A stretch of 64,000 nucleotides of DNA from positions 5,230,001-5,294,000 of the forward strand of contig BSDZ01000079.1 of assembly GCA_030268105.1 (NCBI GenBank), in the 5' to 3' direction. Positions 10,763 to 28,900 of this stretch are shown one piece after another. How positions within the stretch are numbered: the first letter of the stretch is position 1; every line of letters starts with the position of its first letter. Below the pieces are notes generated by a model. That model was not told the origin of the DNA. It saw only the letters and a list, made by a program, of their open reading frames with translations, and searched no databases. Position numbers and translations under genes: made by a program. Source of the DNA: Volvox africanus (Eukaryota > Chlorophyta > Chlorophyceae > Chlamydomonadales > Volvocaceae).

Positions 10763-11759
10763 CTGAAGCGAAGACAGTTTGGGGTTACGAATATGCTGGT
10801 TGCAAGGCAAGTGGCGACGAGTTGGGTCAGCAGTACACCGTAGTGAGGTCCGAACGCGCAGGCGATCAAAAGTCGACAGATGTGAGAATAAGTGCGGCAC
10901 CTATTCACCTGTGCTGGCCTGGGCTGAGAAATCTTGTCCAATAGTCGTCCATTACGTCATGCAAATCTCAATGGCATGGGCAGCGACAGTGGTACGACCC
11001 CACGGTTGTTCCAGGCGTGCATGCAGACGCATCAGCAGTGCTTCAAAACGCCCCACCGAACAAACCCAGGAGGAAATTTCCCGCAACATAGAGTGCGTTT
11101 CGCGGTGACGGCATTCCCCAATCCATGCACCGGGCCACTTGATATCTTCCGTGCACCGTAAACCCTAAACCCCCGCACACGGCGGCTCCACGGCGGCCGG
11201 CATCCATTCCTTCCTGCCGTCCCCCGACACCCAGGACTCCATATTTGTCTGCCCGTGGGGGAACCTCTGCAGTCACCATCGTGAGTGAGTGAAATTCACA
11301 GCAATATACAGTGAATTTGTTTATTAGTATAATAAACGGAAATTCGGCGGGAATTCGCTTGTCGTGTGAAGTCGTACGGAATTAACCAGTATATGTGTAA
11401 ATTAAAGCTGACCTTATTGCGTGTGACGCGACGGCCTATCAGGATGCATGGGTTCGGTTGGGTCTACATGTTTGTTAGTGCGTGAGGACTCATCCGTAAA
11501 CGTGTGAAAATTGTACGGCGTTGATTGAACGACACATGTAATCCAGCTAATAATTTTATCCAATTCGCGATATATAGTTCATGCATGCATGCAAGGTTGT
11601 TAGTTTGATTGTGCATGTTTTTATATTGGCTACCTACCTATATATCATGCAGGGCTTGTCACGACATAGGCATGCATATGGAATGAAGTTGTCTCCGCGC
11701 TTGGCGCAGCAGCCTTGCATAATAACAACACAAAAATACATCGAACCTTTCCTCTCTGC

Positions 11760-12134
11760 TGCACCTGCGCATGTCAGGTACAACGCCCATATAGTCTTCA
11801 TCATTTTGGCCCTCGGAAACTTCGATATCACCATCATGGCCTCCGTCTTCATCATCATTACTATCATGGCCCTTCCGGACTTCCTAGCTGTACATAAAGC
11901 CCCGGTAAACTGCATCACGGTAGATGCGAGATCCAAGTTGCTGTGCATCGGGCGGCCGCTGTGACACCACCGTGCAGCATTCACCACTCGGACTCTGATT
12001 CGTACTGTGTACTGCCTGACAGCCAGCGGTGCAGAGTCCTCATCAGATCCTGGATGAGCTGTGCACAATAGACTGCATGCGAAGCCTCATCGTTGCCTAA
12101 AATGGCACGTACTGCTGCACCGTCAGAAACTGTT
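11760..12134 (-). pseudogene. Decayed duplicate of exon 6 of the bestrophin-like gene
   Basis: About 370 bases match exon 6 of the downstream gene (17237-17761) in the same orientation. They share the stretch from the acceptor-side ACCGTCAGAAACT through the blocks encoding AQLIQDLMRTL and QYESESEW, and into the acidic low-complexity part. Several indels and stops break the frame. No other exon of that gene is recognisable nearby, so this is a partial DNA-level duplication rather than a retrocopy of the whole mRNA. Confidence 0.75.
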
Positions 12135-12259
12135 TATTTAGAGGCCGAGGCAGGGGGCCAGGTCTGTATAAATGTTCGGTTGCATATATCGTCAAATGTA
12201 GTGGACTGGCTGGTAGACCAGCAGTTGGATGATGATGAGTGGGTTGCTTGGCGGTATAG
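12135..12259. other. Non-coding spacer
   Basis: Short sequence between the pseudo-exon and the microsatellite; nothing recognised. Confidence 0.5.
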
Positions 12260-12279
12260 ATAGAAAGATAGATAGATAG

Positions 12280-12312
<33 letters not shown>

Positions 12313-12720
12313 TTATATTTATATTTATATTTATATTTATATTTATATTTATATTTATATTTATATTTATATTTATATTTATATAGATATATTTATATAT
12401 ATTTATATATATATTTATATATATATATATTTATATATTTATATTTAATTATATTTATTTATATTTATATTTATTTATTTATATTTATATATTTATATTT
12501 ATTTATATTTATATATTTATATATTTATATTTATATATTTATATTTATATATTTATATATTTATATTTATATTTTTATATTTTTATATTTATATATTTAT
12601 ATTTATATTTATATTTATATTTATATTTATATTTATATTTATATTTATATTTATACTTATATTTATACTTATACTTATACTTATACTTATACTTATACTT
12701 AAATTTATATTTATTTATAT
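12260..12720. repeat. AT-rich minisatellite: (GATA)n then (ATTTAT)n variants
   Basis: A GATA/GATAGA tract passes into about 420 bases built of ATTTAT/ATATTTAT units with a short CTTATA sub-block near 12655-12700. The strand is almost free of G and C. Confidence 0.95.
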
Positions 12721-14686
12721 AGTGTTGTTAGATAATTGTATATTGATTGACACCACCGGTTTTAGGTTGCAACCAAGCAAGTATATAGAGGTACGTGTAA
12801 TATCTATCTATAATGTAAAATATATATAATATGTATCTATCCTGGGATGTCTACAGCTAATATCCGTGCGTGTATGGACATCTTCCGGTCGGGCCTTCGC
12901 TGCATGTCTGTAGGCTGATATAACTGATAGAGACACGACGGGAGGAAGCTCGCTCCTGCTGATGAATGAATTTATATATGGTCATGTCATGCATGCGTGT
13001 CCTTGCACACATACGTTACTACTGGCACTTATTGCCTCGTAGCTACACTCTGCCTTACGTAACCTATATTGTGTCCATATATATTACAGTAATATAAAAG
13101 GTACATACAGTAATACAATAGGTATATATATATATATACACATTATAAGTCACTTAAGGCAGCACGGCTTTCAGCGCTTGGCTTTGTTTAGTCGATGCAT
13201 AATGGCTTTCTGTTCGCCAGGAAGACCTTCATGATCGATTGTGATATGTGACGAGAATTCTATGTGATAGATGTTTTAATCACTACGAACGTATAAGGGT
13301 ACGTACGTATAAGGTATGGAATAATGAAGGCAACCAAGCAAACGTTCGTTCGTTTTATTTGCTTATCGCTGCTGCATGTTTGTGTTCGACGACGCTACAA
13401 TACGCAACACTATCTCGCATGAGTACTATGTGTGTCGTCATTATCATCTTGCTTGCATGAAACAGGCGGTGTGTTTAGGCAAACTGCCAATCGAGCGATC
13501 GAGATCGAATAAGTTAGCATATGATCAGGGGAATTAATTGGTTGGTCATATTAATTGGTCGGTCATCAAGAAATTGTACGGACGAATAAGCTGACAATAA
13601 TCAAATTCATATCTGTTTTTTTCTCACCATCATCATATTCTTCTTCTCTGGAGGTTTTTGTTCTAGAGTGCTTCAATTATTGTTTACCGATATCTGGTCT
13701 ATGAGCCTGCCTGCTGCCTCATGCTGCCTCCTTCCGGGGCCCACGAATTCGCAGAAACTTGTAATGATTATAATCATCATCATCTTTTCTTCTTCTTCAT
13801 CTTCCTCTGCTTCATCAAGATCATTATCACCACCAGCCACCATCGATGCATGTATCTGCTAGGTATGCAGTATGATGCAATTCGCCAGTCTTTAAATAAA
13901 TTATTAATCTATTCACATTATAACACTAACAAAGAACATTCACATGTCAAACTACTTACGACGTAAGTGTATGTGTGTGTGTGTGTGTGTTTTAGGCTTG
14001 ACGCGAAGGAATACACAGGAGTGAGGGGGAGCGAGGCCTAGAAACGTACTTACATCCTTACAATGAAGCTGGTTAAAGTAAGCACAGACGCTTGTACAGC
14101 CCGAATATCTATTTGCATCGAGCACAATTTGGTCGGCCCTGCCTCCTTGCTCGCTCTCTCGCTCAGCCATATCTAGTCACTAGGCATGCAGCCCGCTAGG
14201 TACGATTCACAAACATGCTAAGTAAATAACGGTATGCGTTTATAGCAGAACTATTTGTTCTGCTATAAAGTATCCATCGGTGACCGATGTATGGCTTCCT
14301 ATGATCACGCACGAGCATTCGTCCGTTTACAACAAGGTTAATTACATGTATAAAACGACTAGCGACGTACTAGCTGCCTGAAGCGATCTGAAACCTGGCA
14401 GATAGATCAAGAATAAAATAGATAGATAAATTTGTCGTCGTTCACTCGCTCACATAAATTAAGAGCGTTTCCCATGCTTATTGCGGAAGCCAAGGCTAAA
14501 GATTGATACGACATTCGTTGTTCTCATCGCCCCTTTATTCCCATCCTCCATCACCCTGCTGATGCGACATCCCAGGAGATAGGCGCGCAAAGTTACTATT
14601 ATACATTCATGGGGATGGACATAACCTTACTATCCATCTATCGATCTGTGGTTGGCGTGACTGGGTACATATCTAAACATACGCCT
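12721..14686. other. Intergenic, no gene seen
   Basis: Mixed AT-rich sequence with short repeats, including (TATA)n near 13120-13140, (GT)n near 13971-13991, and a small perfect hairpin at 14239-14265 (TATAGCAGAAC and its complement). No convincing exon was found. Confidence 0.6.
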
Positions 14687-14738
14687 TTTAATGTGTGTTT
14701 ATATGTATACACATGTATACATATAAACACACATTAAA
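14687..14738. repeat. Perfect 25-bp inverted repeat (2-bp loop) downstream of the bestrophin-like gene
   Basis: The left arm TTTAATGTGTG... (14687-14711) and right arm ...CACACATTAAA (14714-14738) are exact reverse complements over 25 bases, separated by CA. It lies about 80 bases beyond the stop codon at 14818 on the minus strand. It could form a hairpin in the 3' UTR or mark an excised small TIR element. Confidence 0.9.
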
Positions 14739-14817
14739 CCGCAGGTGGACACCACCCTTATCTTGTCCGAATTATATATTCTCCTTGTGTGCACCTAGTA
14801 ATAGTGACGACGTAACA

Positions 14818-19002
<4,185 letters not shown>

Positions 19003-20642
19003 GGTGAAACTTGCTTTTTCAACGAAAAGTTGTGCGTTGTCCTAAAGACTAACTAAATATATTCTACTGATCAGCTGGCATTTCATATCTGAGTTAGCGG
19101 TGCCCGAAGTATCGCACCCACACATCCAACCTTCACCGGTAGATTGCATTCTTGATAAGCAAAAGCAAATAGATCAGGTACCCTGATCTTTCACCAGTTC
19201 CGACACAGTCGTTCCGGCAGTTAGTATGCGCGAAATACGTCGTGTGCGTACGACGTGTCCTTACCATGTTCGATACATCTATTCAAAATATCAACGAAAC
19301 ATTTTGGTCGTGCCTCTCCTGGCGGGTCCTGCTGGTCCATGTACGATACCAACCGGTAGTACCTTTCCTACCAGAGGTCCTGCTGACCCCCGCTTGTTAC
19401 GCTGTTGCGGAACATTCGGTCACCACCAATCTGCAACACCCAGTTGGTGCCCAGCACCCATTCAAGTTTCTCCAATAGAGCATACTTTCCGCCTTGACCG
19501 GCACACCTTCACTGCAAACGGCACCACGAGTTTTAAAGGGCGGTAGCTGCTTCACGCCCTCGGCCTATGACCTCGGTGCGGCAACGATCACATGACAGTA
19601 CAAGGGGATACGAGTTGGTTCGTTCACAAGCACGCACTGACGGAATTCGGCAGTATCGATAAACATTGACTCTAAAACTCAAGGCAAGCCCAGTGTGGCC
19701 CATGTCGTGTGTAGGCCTGGGGAGAGTGGAAGAGGACCTCTGCTCTCTACACACCACCGCCGGGCTCCGAAACTACCATCTCCATTACTATATGTTTGAT
19801 ATTGCTGCTGCTGCTCGTCGCCTGCGAGTTCAAAATCGTTGATGTTTTCTATGGAGCTGGCTGGTGTCGGAAAACACCATGGAGAGGTATCAACATGAGG
19901 CATCGACAAGTGCCCCGCCCCGCAGGATTTCACTCCATCCACACGCATGAACTCAATACACATATTTAACACGCAGATGCGCGGTTTTAGTACTACACGA
20001 TTCCGCCTGGTGAGATATTGTACCTGCTATAACCCCCCCTGCCGCATGCGATGCCATACCGCCAACACAAGACACCAACTTGGTGCCTGATGGGACAGAG
20101 CTTCCTATAACCTCCACCATTCCACAAACCCACAACCAGGACGCCACCGAGTTGCAAGCGCTGCTGCTGCTGCTGCTGTTGCTGCCAAGACACCCAACAG
20201 CTACAGAGTGGGCATGTGGGAACCCCTACCCTTTACTTGATACTCCCGCCTGACAGTCGCCTGGAATACAAAACCCCATTCTCTGGAATACAAAATCCCA
20301 TCCTCGAGCCATCCAGCTTCCCCTCCTTCCTCGCAACCGTTCCGCCCTTGACAACACCAAACGCGACCTTTCCGGCTGCATCCTCAGCTGGATGCGACAG
20401 GCGCCTCGCACGAACCACCGCCACACGTTGACTCCCCATCCCGGCACAATCCAGCGCCCTGTTTTCCACTCCCCGACGCAGTATACGGGCGTATGTCACG
20501 CTACCCAATCTTCCAAAAGATCCATCAACCCTTCCTTTCTGCTGAGCTGTTACAGCATTCACCCCTATCACGCTGGGCCGATCCTTTCCCCCTTACAGAC
20601 CCCCCTTTGGTCCCGCGGCTGTCTCAACCCAGTGGCATGAGG
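19003..20642. other. Intergenic between bestrophin-like gene and RPN1 3' end
   Basis: This holds the upstream region of the bestrophin-like gene and the 3' flank of RPN1, including a TGTAA (minus strand, 20593-20597), the chlorophyte polyadenylation motif, about 45 bases past the RPN1 stop. A CTG/CAG triplet run lies near 20160-20185. Several open frames (for example 20216-20640 plus) show no recognisable product. Confidence 0.55.
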
Positions 20643-22886
20643 TTACTTGGACTCGTCCATAGCCACGTAATCGGGATTTTTCGTAAGGATGACCTGGCCC
20701 TCGAGGATGGGCGACAGCGGCAGCCACTCCTCGGTAGCCAGCTCTGCACGCTCTCCGACACCCAACAGGACCGGTGTGGTGTGCGTTTGAAAGCCTGCGG
20801 CAGTCGCCAATGTCAGATTAGAAAGAGGAGCAGTAGGAATCGATGGGATAAAAGAAGTGTTGGGCTTTGGGCTTCACTCATTCATGAAAGTACTGATGTA
20901 CTCGTCCTAGCCAAGATCACTGTACAACCCAGCCCAGCCCACCCACCCGTTATGGTTTTGGGTCTTCCGGCCTGGGCCACGACATCCACCGCCGTGCCCA
21001 CCCGACATGGCACCGGCAGCGGCCGCCCCTCCTCATCCAGGGTAAGCAGCATACGCGGTTTCATGGCGACTGCCAGGCAGTAGAGGAGGTAGTGGTGCTT
21101 GCCGCCAATGGTGGCCTTGAGGTCCAGACAGGAGAACACCAATGCCAGCACACCAGCTAGGGATACACCTGCGTTGGGACGGAAGAACAAGACATGACAA
21201 GTCGAGCGGAGTCAAGTTGAGAACTACAGTATGAATGCAATAACAAGACAATCAAACGAAGGCCTAAAACCTAACACACACACACACAGATGTGTACTGG
21301 GAGGTGGCCGGATGCAAAGGTGGCCAGCCAGGAGGGAATTCGACGTAAGGTGGTGTATCTCGGTATCTCGGTACTTAGTACTGAGATACGTCATCTTCGT
21401 CGAATTATTTTGTTCTGGAACTGGCCCTGCCGCGTCGAGAGTGGCTTGCCCTTTTCTACGTACCTGAGCACAGCTGCCGATCGGTGTGATAGGGGTTGAT
21501 GGTGAGGAGGCCCTTGCCCATGTGGACGAGCCCCTGCGCCAACCTGACTAGGAACAGCGCCGTGGGCTCCTTGTAGTAGTAGGAGGCCAGGCCCCGCAGC
21601 AAACCCGCGAGGCGGGCGTTGTTGGTGCCTGTGGACAACACACGGAACAAACAAGGAAACATCAAGACGTCGAGAAAGCAAACCACAACACCGAAAATAA
21701 GGGTGGCAGGAAAGACGCGTTTGATGCCTTTGACGCTCATTTGGCAGGACACGAGGTAAGGAGGACGATAGAAAGGGAATGAGATGACAGAGGAAACACA
21801 ACATGAAGTATGGCAGCCGTGGGACCAATACTCTCTGCACCCCCGAACCCAAACACGCACTCTGAACCCGCCCATTCCTCACCTGCACCCAGCAGTCCCA
21901 GCCCCACAATGGCGTTATTGGCCACTTCGCTGTCCTGATCATGACTCAATCGACTGAGCGTGTCCATTACCAGTACGTCCGGGTTGGAGATGTGCAGCAA
22001 GGCGATCGCCAAGGGCACCGCACGACGGGCAGGCGCGTCGCCGTACTATCAGTCAGCACCGTAGTATTAGTAGCAGCAGCAGTAGCAGCCACAACAGCCC
22101 CCGGGTATGGCAGGTTACACCAGGGGGCAAGATGGATCGAGATGCAAACAATTTAGCCAAGTAGCACTGTTCCAAGGAAAATGCGGTATGCACTTTTTAA
22201 TCATGCAGTGGCCAAGTGATGGAATGATGCTGGGCAAGGCGGGCCGAGGCGAGCGGAAGGAAAAATCCAACAATCAGGCCTTGAATGTTCATGGTCGTTG
22301 ATGGATGTTGTTTTCTGATCTCCTCGTATCGTCCTCCTTTTCTTTAATTTTCTCTTCTTCATTAACTTACCTACTCGGTTCAATCGACCAATTTCGTAGT
22401 TTATGTTGATTAATGGAATTATGGAATCTGAGGCGCTCACTCCACACTCCCCTCCCCTCCCTCACACGCTTCCTCTCCTGTTCATCCCGCTCCAGCCCTC
22501 TCAGCCGATACTTCCCCAACTCAACGATTGCAAAGCCATCACCATTACCTGCAGCAAGTGTTCCAGCACTCGCCCCGCCATCTGTGACCCCAGAGGCTCC
22601 GCCATCGCAAGCAGCGCCAAACCCAGCACCGCGGCTCCTTGGTGGATGGTCTGGATAAGAGAATGAACAGAAAATATCAAAACATCAAAAGAAGGGAAGC
22701 CTCCGGTAAAGCTAAACCTTGGCCCTACTAACTGTCGCGATGGTAATGCAAGCACATCGGACTCATGGCGCGAGAAGAAGAGGCCTCACGGCTGCCGATG
22801 TGGCCCAATACGATGGTGATCATACAACCCGAAAACTGCCACCTGAATCCAAACACACACATGTAAATACACACACGCACGGATAC

Positions 22887-22918
<32 letters not shown>

Positions 22919-25900
22919 GCACGAGTAATACACACATAGCCGTTATCGGCGTGAGAGGACTCGCGCTCCCGCGGTATGGCTTAGGTCCTAAACATATGCA
23001 CATCGTGAATAAGCCTTCCGCCACACCGATATCTGGGGGGGGAAAGACGAACATCGATATCTGGGGGGAACTCTTTGAAGGCCAAGGCTATGTTGCGACC
23101 GGGCATCCAACTGGGTGATGATGGTGTGATGATGGTGGTCATGACGACGACGATAATGATAAGCTTCTACCCCCATACATACCTTATGTGCGGAGGCCTC
23201 ATCGGTGGTGATGTGCTCCCCGCACATAGCCAAAAGGCCTTGCACCTGCGGTGGTGTCATGAAGTAATGGAACCAATGGAGTGCGCGCCTCAGACCAACC
23301 AAGGAGAATGTGAATGGAGAATTAAGCTATATCAAGGATCGAGAATTCAGAAGATGCACCCCAAGCACCTCACGGTGGCGGCTGCGGTCGTACAAACTCG
23401 ACGAAGTGCCAATGCTGGCGGCGATGGTTTACGGCCGCATATGCACCTTCTCGCCACCTTCCCCGAGGAATATTTTTCCATCTTTACATCTCCGTAACCA
23501 GTCTCCCAGGCCCCACGTGAAACACACTGGCAAACGGCATGCCCAGGTGATAGAAGGCTCTGAGGTGGCCAATTGAGGCATGCGTCAGCTTGCACCTGCC
23601 CAATAAATTTATCGCGCGGGTGTGTGTGGTGAGCCTGAGCCCATCCCCGGGGAAAACCACTCCTTCCAATGCATGCCACCCCTAAAGCACCCCCGTTGCG
23701 TGCCTTGAGCACGTTGCCGGTGCCTGCGTAAGCGCACGACTCCAGAGTCACCACAGCGAACTGGCTGATGCGCTCGCTCAGCGTCTTGGCCACCTACAGA
23801 CGGACAGGTGATAATACGAATAATACGATACACGAATACGAATTAAATAGAAGGGTATAGATGTGATGTGTAGGCCGCAGATTCCACGCATGCAGTCCGT
23901 GAAAAACATGCGGGCCTGATATGGCAGGGTACGACAGGTAATGCAGCAGCTTCACGAGGTTTAACATCATCTCAACGAGTACAGGGTGGACTTTTTGTTA
24001 AAAGCCAAACACGACTTGGCCAACGGTGATGGTGCCACCTGAAATCATGTCAGCCGTATCTTCGTATCTGAATAGGTAATGCCGGCAGCACCTATCCTAT
24101 CGATACGGCAGCACCCACCTCCACTGTCGCCTCCGCCAGCTCCTGCTTCCCTAGGAACAGGAGCCCTAGTGCCAGACACATGAGCTTGGCGTAGGGAGTG
24201 GACAGCTCCACATCTGAACGTGACATCAGGGCCTGACAGTTGTGGAAGGGGAGTAAGGACGGAAGGCGTGAGAGCACAGAAGCGCCAAGACGGCGGAACA
24301 CGGCCTTGCGGAGTGGGCCATACTCATAAGAGCCTGCGGGAGCGCCCTGATAGGGATGAGGGGATAGCATGCGAATGGAAGGCATAAAACCTTCCCGCCC
24401 CTCCCCCTCTTCTTCTCGACTCTCTTACCGCTCTCCTCCCCGCCTTCCCTTTACCTTCCCTTTCCTGAAACTCTCCCTCCCTCCAAACGAACTGTCACCT
24501 GCAACACCGACATGACGACATCCTCTCGGGCGCTGCTGTTGAAGACCAGGCCCAGCGCAAGCGCCGCGAATGCTGAAACCTTCTCACAGGAAGAGAAAGA
24601 GATTGAAAGGAGGAAAAAGGCGGTTCTTGGATCCAGTACGGTGGGGAGGTAGTGAACTGTATGAACGTACAAATGAACCAGTAAGAGCTCAGGTTGGGAG
24701 GACGTGAAGCAGGACACCAAAAAGACCTGAGGTGGGAAATAGCATGCGAATGCGGAGGGGGGAAGGGACCCTACCCCGGGACCGATCCCGTGTAATCGGC
24801 CATCCGGCTCTCAACACCCCCGACGCTACACACACGTCAGCCAAAGCCGTCAGGCACTCTGTTGGTTTTACCTCAACAGGCGCGTCGCTATCCACCACTA
24901 GCGGGTTGAGCAGCTCCGAAACCTCCTCCCGGCCCGTTCCAGCGTACGCCAGGCCCAGGCCTAGGATGGCTCCTGCTCCATTAACAGGGGGAGGATTCGG
25001 GGATTGGCGAAGTCCATCGGTTGCAGGACTCAGTGGCAAATGGGCCACATGCAGGACAGATAGAGGGACGGACGAAGAGGCGTGCGCTTCGGAATGGACT
25101 GGGAAGTGTTTTCGAGTCCTTGAGACGCAGCGGAGAGGACCTCGCCTGAATAGATAGTACAATAAATGTATACATACAAGGTTACATACGACCTCGAAAA
25201 AAACCTGATGTATAAAATATATACATCCGAGGGGAGGAGCACGCGGCAGGATGGACAGGCAGACTAAGCAGTGTGTTCCCCCCTGCGCTGTGGTTTGGCC
25301 CGGTCGTCAGGGCCCCGGTGCTTGTCCTTATTACAGCGCGGGTGAGCCGACCACAGCAGTGAAACACCCTTCACATAATACACATACATATGTCTATATG
25401 TGAAGGTGTTGCTAGACAAATCATTGTTTTCCCAGATTTTCCATTGATTGGACAGGAGCGTAAAGTGTGACCGTGCGGCATACCTGTGCGGATGTTGACG
25501 TCCGAGTTGGAGACGTAGTCTGCAATCAGTGCAAACGCGGGGTCGTTCTCGTTCTGAACACAGGCGTTCACCACGCCAATGGCGAGCAGCGCGCCGGCCT
25601 GTCATGGCGGAAAATGCGGCGGCGGCGGCGATTGAGAACGTGGACAGTGAACTTTAAAGCGAAACCATAGCAATGTTTTTTTACAATAAAAATCATCCAA
25701 CAGTTCATCTGAAAGAGAGGCAATTTAAGACTCTGCTTTTATATATTGCTACGTATTTTTATTTTATTTTATAACTTCTCCCTTCTATAAAAACAGATCG
25801 CAAAATGCTGTGGGTTGGCGACGTCCATCGTTCCCAATAGCGGCCCGTATAAGCTCTTCGGAATAGGACCGGACTACAAGACGAGACGACCCTGCGTGAG

Positions 25901-28900
25901 GCCGCAAGGATCTCCAATCCACGGGTCCCTTCCCTCCCTCCCCAGTACCAGACTCGCACCCAATTACACCTCGGCGGTAAATTAGTAAATTCTTACTAAA
26001 ATCAACAGCACCAGTACCAGGTCTCCGGCGCATTCGAATGCCTTTTTCCGGGTCCCAACACACAACCCCGTTCCCCCCCTTCCCACCCGGAGCTCTTTTC
26101 GTGAACTCCCCCCAATCCCCCCCCGCCCACCGTTTGCGTTCCCCACTCACCACCACGAACGGGTCCGTGGAGTACAGGTACTTGTCGATCTGGGCGATAG
26201 CAGCAATAAAGGAAACAATTGCAGCATCAACAGCAGCGGTTCAGAAGTATGCAGGACTTCATCCCGGGACTTCCCACTACTGTTGAAATCAGTACAGAGT
26301 TCTGGGTGAGCTGGAAGGGCCGCAACTCTCCCCCTCCACACACATACACGCATATGCTTACAGTCCGTACTTGTCTTAGGGTTCCTGTTTCCCCAGGCGT
26401 TCAGTACGCGCACACGTACACACACCTAGCCGGTTTTCTCGTATACACAAACGCACACATATATATGCGCATATGTGTACGCGTATCTCTGTCTCCCTCT
26501 CCCTCTTTCTCCCAATGAATGAATGAATGAATGAATGAATGAATGAATGAATGAATGAATGAATGAATGAATGAATGAATGAATGAATCAATAGGTGTGT
26601 CTTTAGTGTTACACTGTGAGCGACTTGCCCTGCGAGGACAAGCACCGGGGGCCCGGATGACGGGCAATGACCGAACCACAGCGCAGGGGCGGGGGAACAC
26701 GCGGCTTAGTCTGTCTGTCCATCCTGCCGCGCGCTCCTCCCCTCGCTCGAGCCAGCACAGTCAAACACAAACCTAACGAGCCTTTAGCCTGGCTACTCAA
26801 GTGAATAGAGCCTCCGCCAAGCAACCAAACCAGCGCCCAGATAGAGGGGACAAGAAGGCAAGGGGTCACGAAATCCACACGTTCCTTTCTTTTCCCCCAC
26901 CAACTCCCTCTCCCACCCCCCCGGCGTACCTGCGGCAATCCGCCCTCCACATCCCAGAGGGTGACCATGCCCAAAGAGGCGGTGGCGGAGATCTTGCCGT
27001 GATCCTTATTCTTAAAGATCCAGTGCACATTCTCAGAACCGCCGCCTGGGTGGGGCCCGGGGGGCATGAGCGGAGAGCGGCGCAGAGGCAGACACGGCAA
27101 ACATGAGGCCACGGGAGGAGAATGGGGCATTCCGAAAAAGTTCATGATAGGGGGGGTTCATCAATACGACCCGACAGGTGGATGCAAGGCAGAAATTTTA
27201 GTCCAGTTAGAGCTTCTGTCTAGAATATGTACTTCCTGCTTTGCGCCCCGTGTAGATGGATGGCGTCCGGCAATGTGACCCAAATGACTCACGAATCCGT
27301 TCAGCAGGAGCAAACCGTTCGAAGCCCACTTTACCAACACAACCAAAACTGTGCACAAAGCACAAAACCCTAAGATAGATTCTTGTGGTTACAAGAGTTG
27401 CAGCAATACAGGGTGAGTAAAGCAGATACATGAGTTGGACCCTCCATAAAAAAATCAGGAAGCCAAACAAACATGAAAGCCAACAATTTTATACTTTATA
27501 CTTTTTTTCCGTTTTTCCGCCTTTCATTGAGAGTGTTTAAAATATAATTAAAATTTATTAAATAAAAAAATAATCATATTAACATTTTCCAATTAGACTG
27601 CGTTGAAGCAACCCCCACCGACAGCGCGTACCCGCTTCGGCCCCTGAGCCCACGGTCACCAACTTGTCCTGCCCGAATGCCGCATTCACGAAGGCGTTGA
27701 CAAAGGTGGCCGCCAAGTTAGCGCGCGCCGAGTCGACGGCGGCGGCGCCAGCAGGAGCCCGTCCCTCAGTCAAATGGGTCTTATATACGTCATCAGGTGT
27801 TTTCGCCTCCATGACGTCCAAATCGCGCCCTAGAGCCAAGAAGTGCTCCGACAGCTTGGAGTTCGAGATGATCTCCCGAAGAGCCTGACAACAACAAAAA
27901 GACCGGAAGTGACGCAGCAACAGAAAGAAATATTTCACTTGACTTTCTAACGGCCCAACCTCCCCTCCATGATCCCCATGACGTTTTGCAGCGGCTCATC
28001 CGGTGTCGCAGTATGTCGTACATAAGCCGCAGACATAACACGTTCACCCCATATGCAGCCCGGTAGGGGTGCTAAACCGGGGCGGGGGATGGCATGGACC
28101 ACGGCCAGAAAGTGGGGCGGGGGACAGCTTTTGCGTGACGGGAGGGCATTTCGTCTGCCTCGTCAACTCCCAGTCCCTCTCCCCCACCATCTCGTGGCGC
28201 CCGCATGCCCCACGCCTTCCTGATAGCTCCGACGGCTCCCACACCACCACATCACCTAATTCTTATTTCCAGCCTTGTGCGGTTTTCACCCCGAAGCCTC
28301 CTTCACCTTTCCGGGTATTGCAAAATCTTCCCACCACGCCGCACGTCATCCCCAGCACCCAGCTCCTGTACCTCTTTCCAAGCAGCGCCATCATCGTCCG
28401 GCCAGCACCTTCCCTCTAGCCCGGTTATAAATCGCTTGACTTCCCGCCAATTCTACATTCCCAAGCCCGCCTCTTGTTTTTTTATGATTTCTTTCAGAAC
28501 TTCTTCTCCCCCTGTCTGTCCCCGCCCATACACACCACACCCACATACGACTCTGCTGCTTCAAATCAAGTGGACAAGTCCCCGCCCGCGAAGACAACCC
28601 ACCTACTCGCCTTCACACATGCCGGCTCACCTCCCGCAGAGTGTCATCCTCCACTGCCGCAGGTCCCTCCTCCAGATTAAGAGCGAAGCCGTGCCTGCAT
28701 GATGTGCGCGATATGCAAGATGACCGTGATATGCGTGATACGCATGATGATCGTGATATACGGACCACATTTCGTAAAGCTTAAGGGCCTGACAAGTGGG
28801 TTGCATCACTCACGGGCAGAGACGTGATTTCAATGGAATGAACTTCAATTCGATTTCCTGTGTCCCACCCCACTAAGAAATCCCAACTTGCCACCACCAT

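Noticed and set aside
12870..12960. Relation to 45005-45100 as a transposon pair
   Set aside because: The shared stretch is short and diverged and has no visible termini; noted only as a possible low-copy repeat.
22719..23054. Thr/His-rich and Cys/Met-rich small ORFs near 22850-22930
   Set aside because: Encoded by a CACATA/CACACA simple repeat within an RPN1 intron.
26376..26700. SFIH repeat ORF
   Set aside because: Translation of the (GAAT)n microsatellite in an RPN1 intron.
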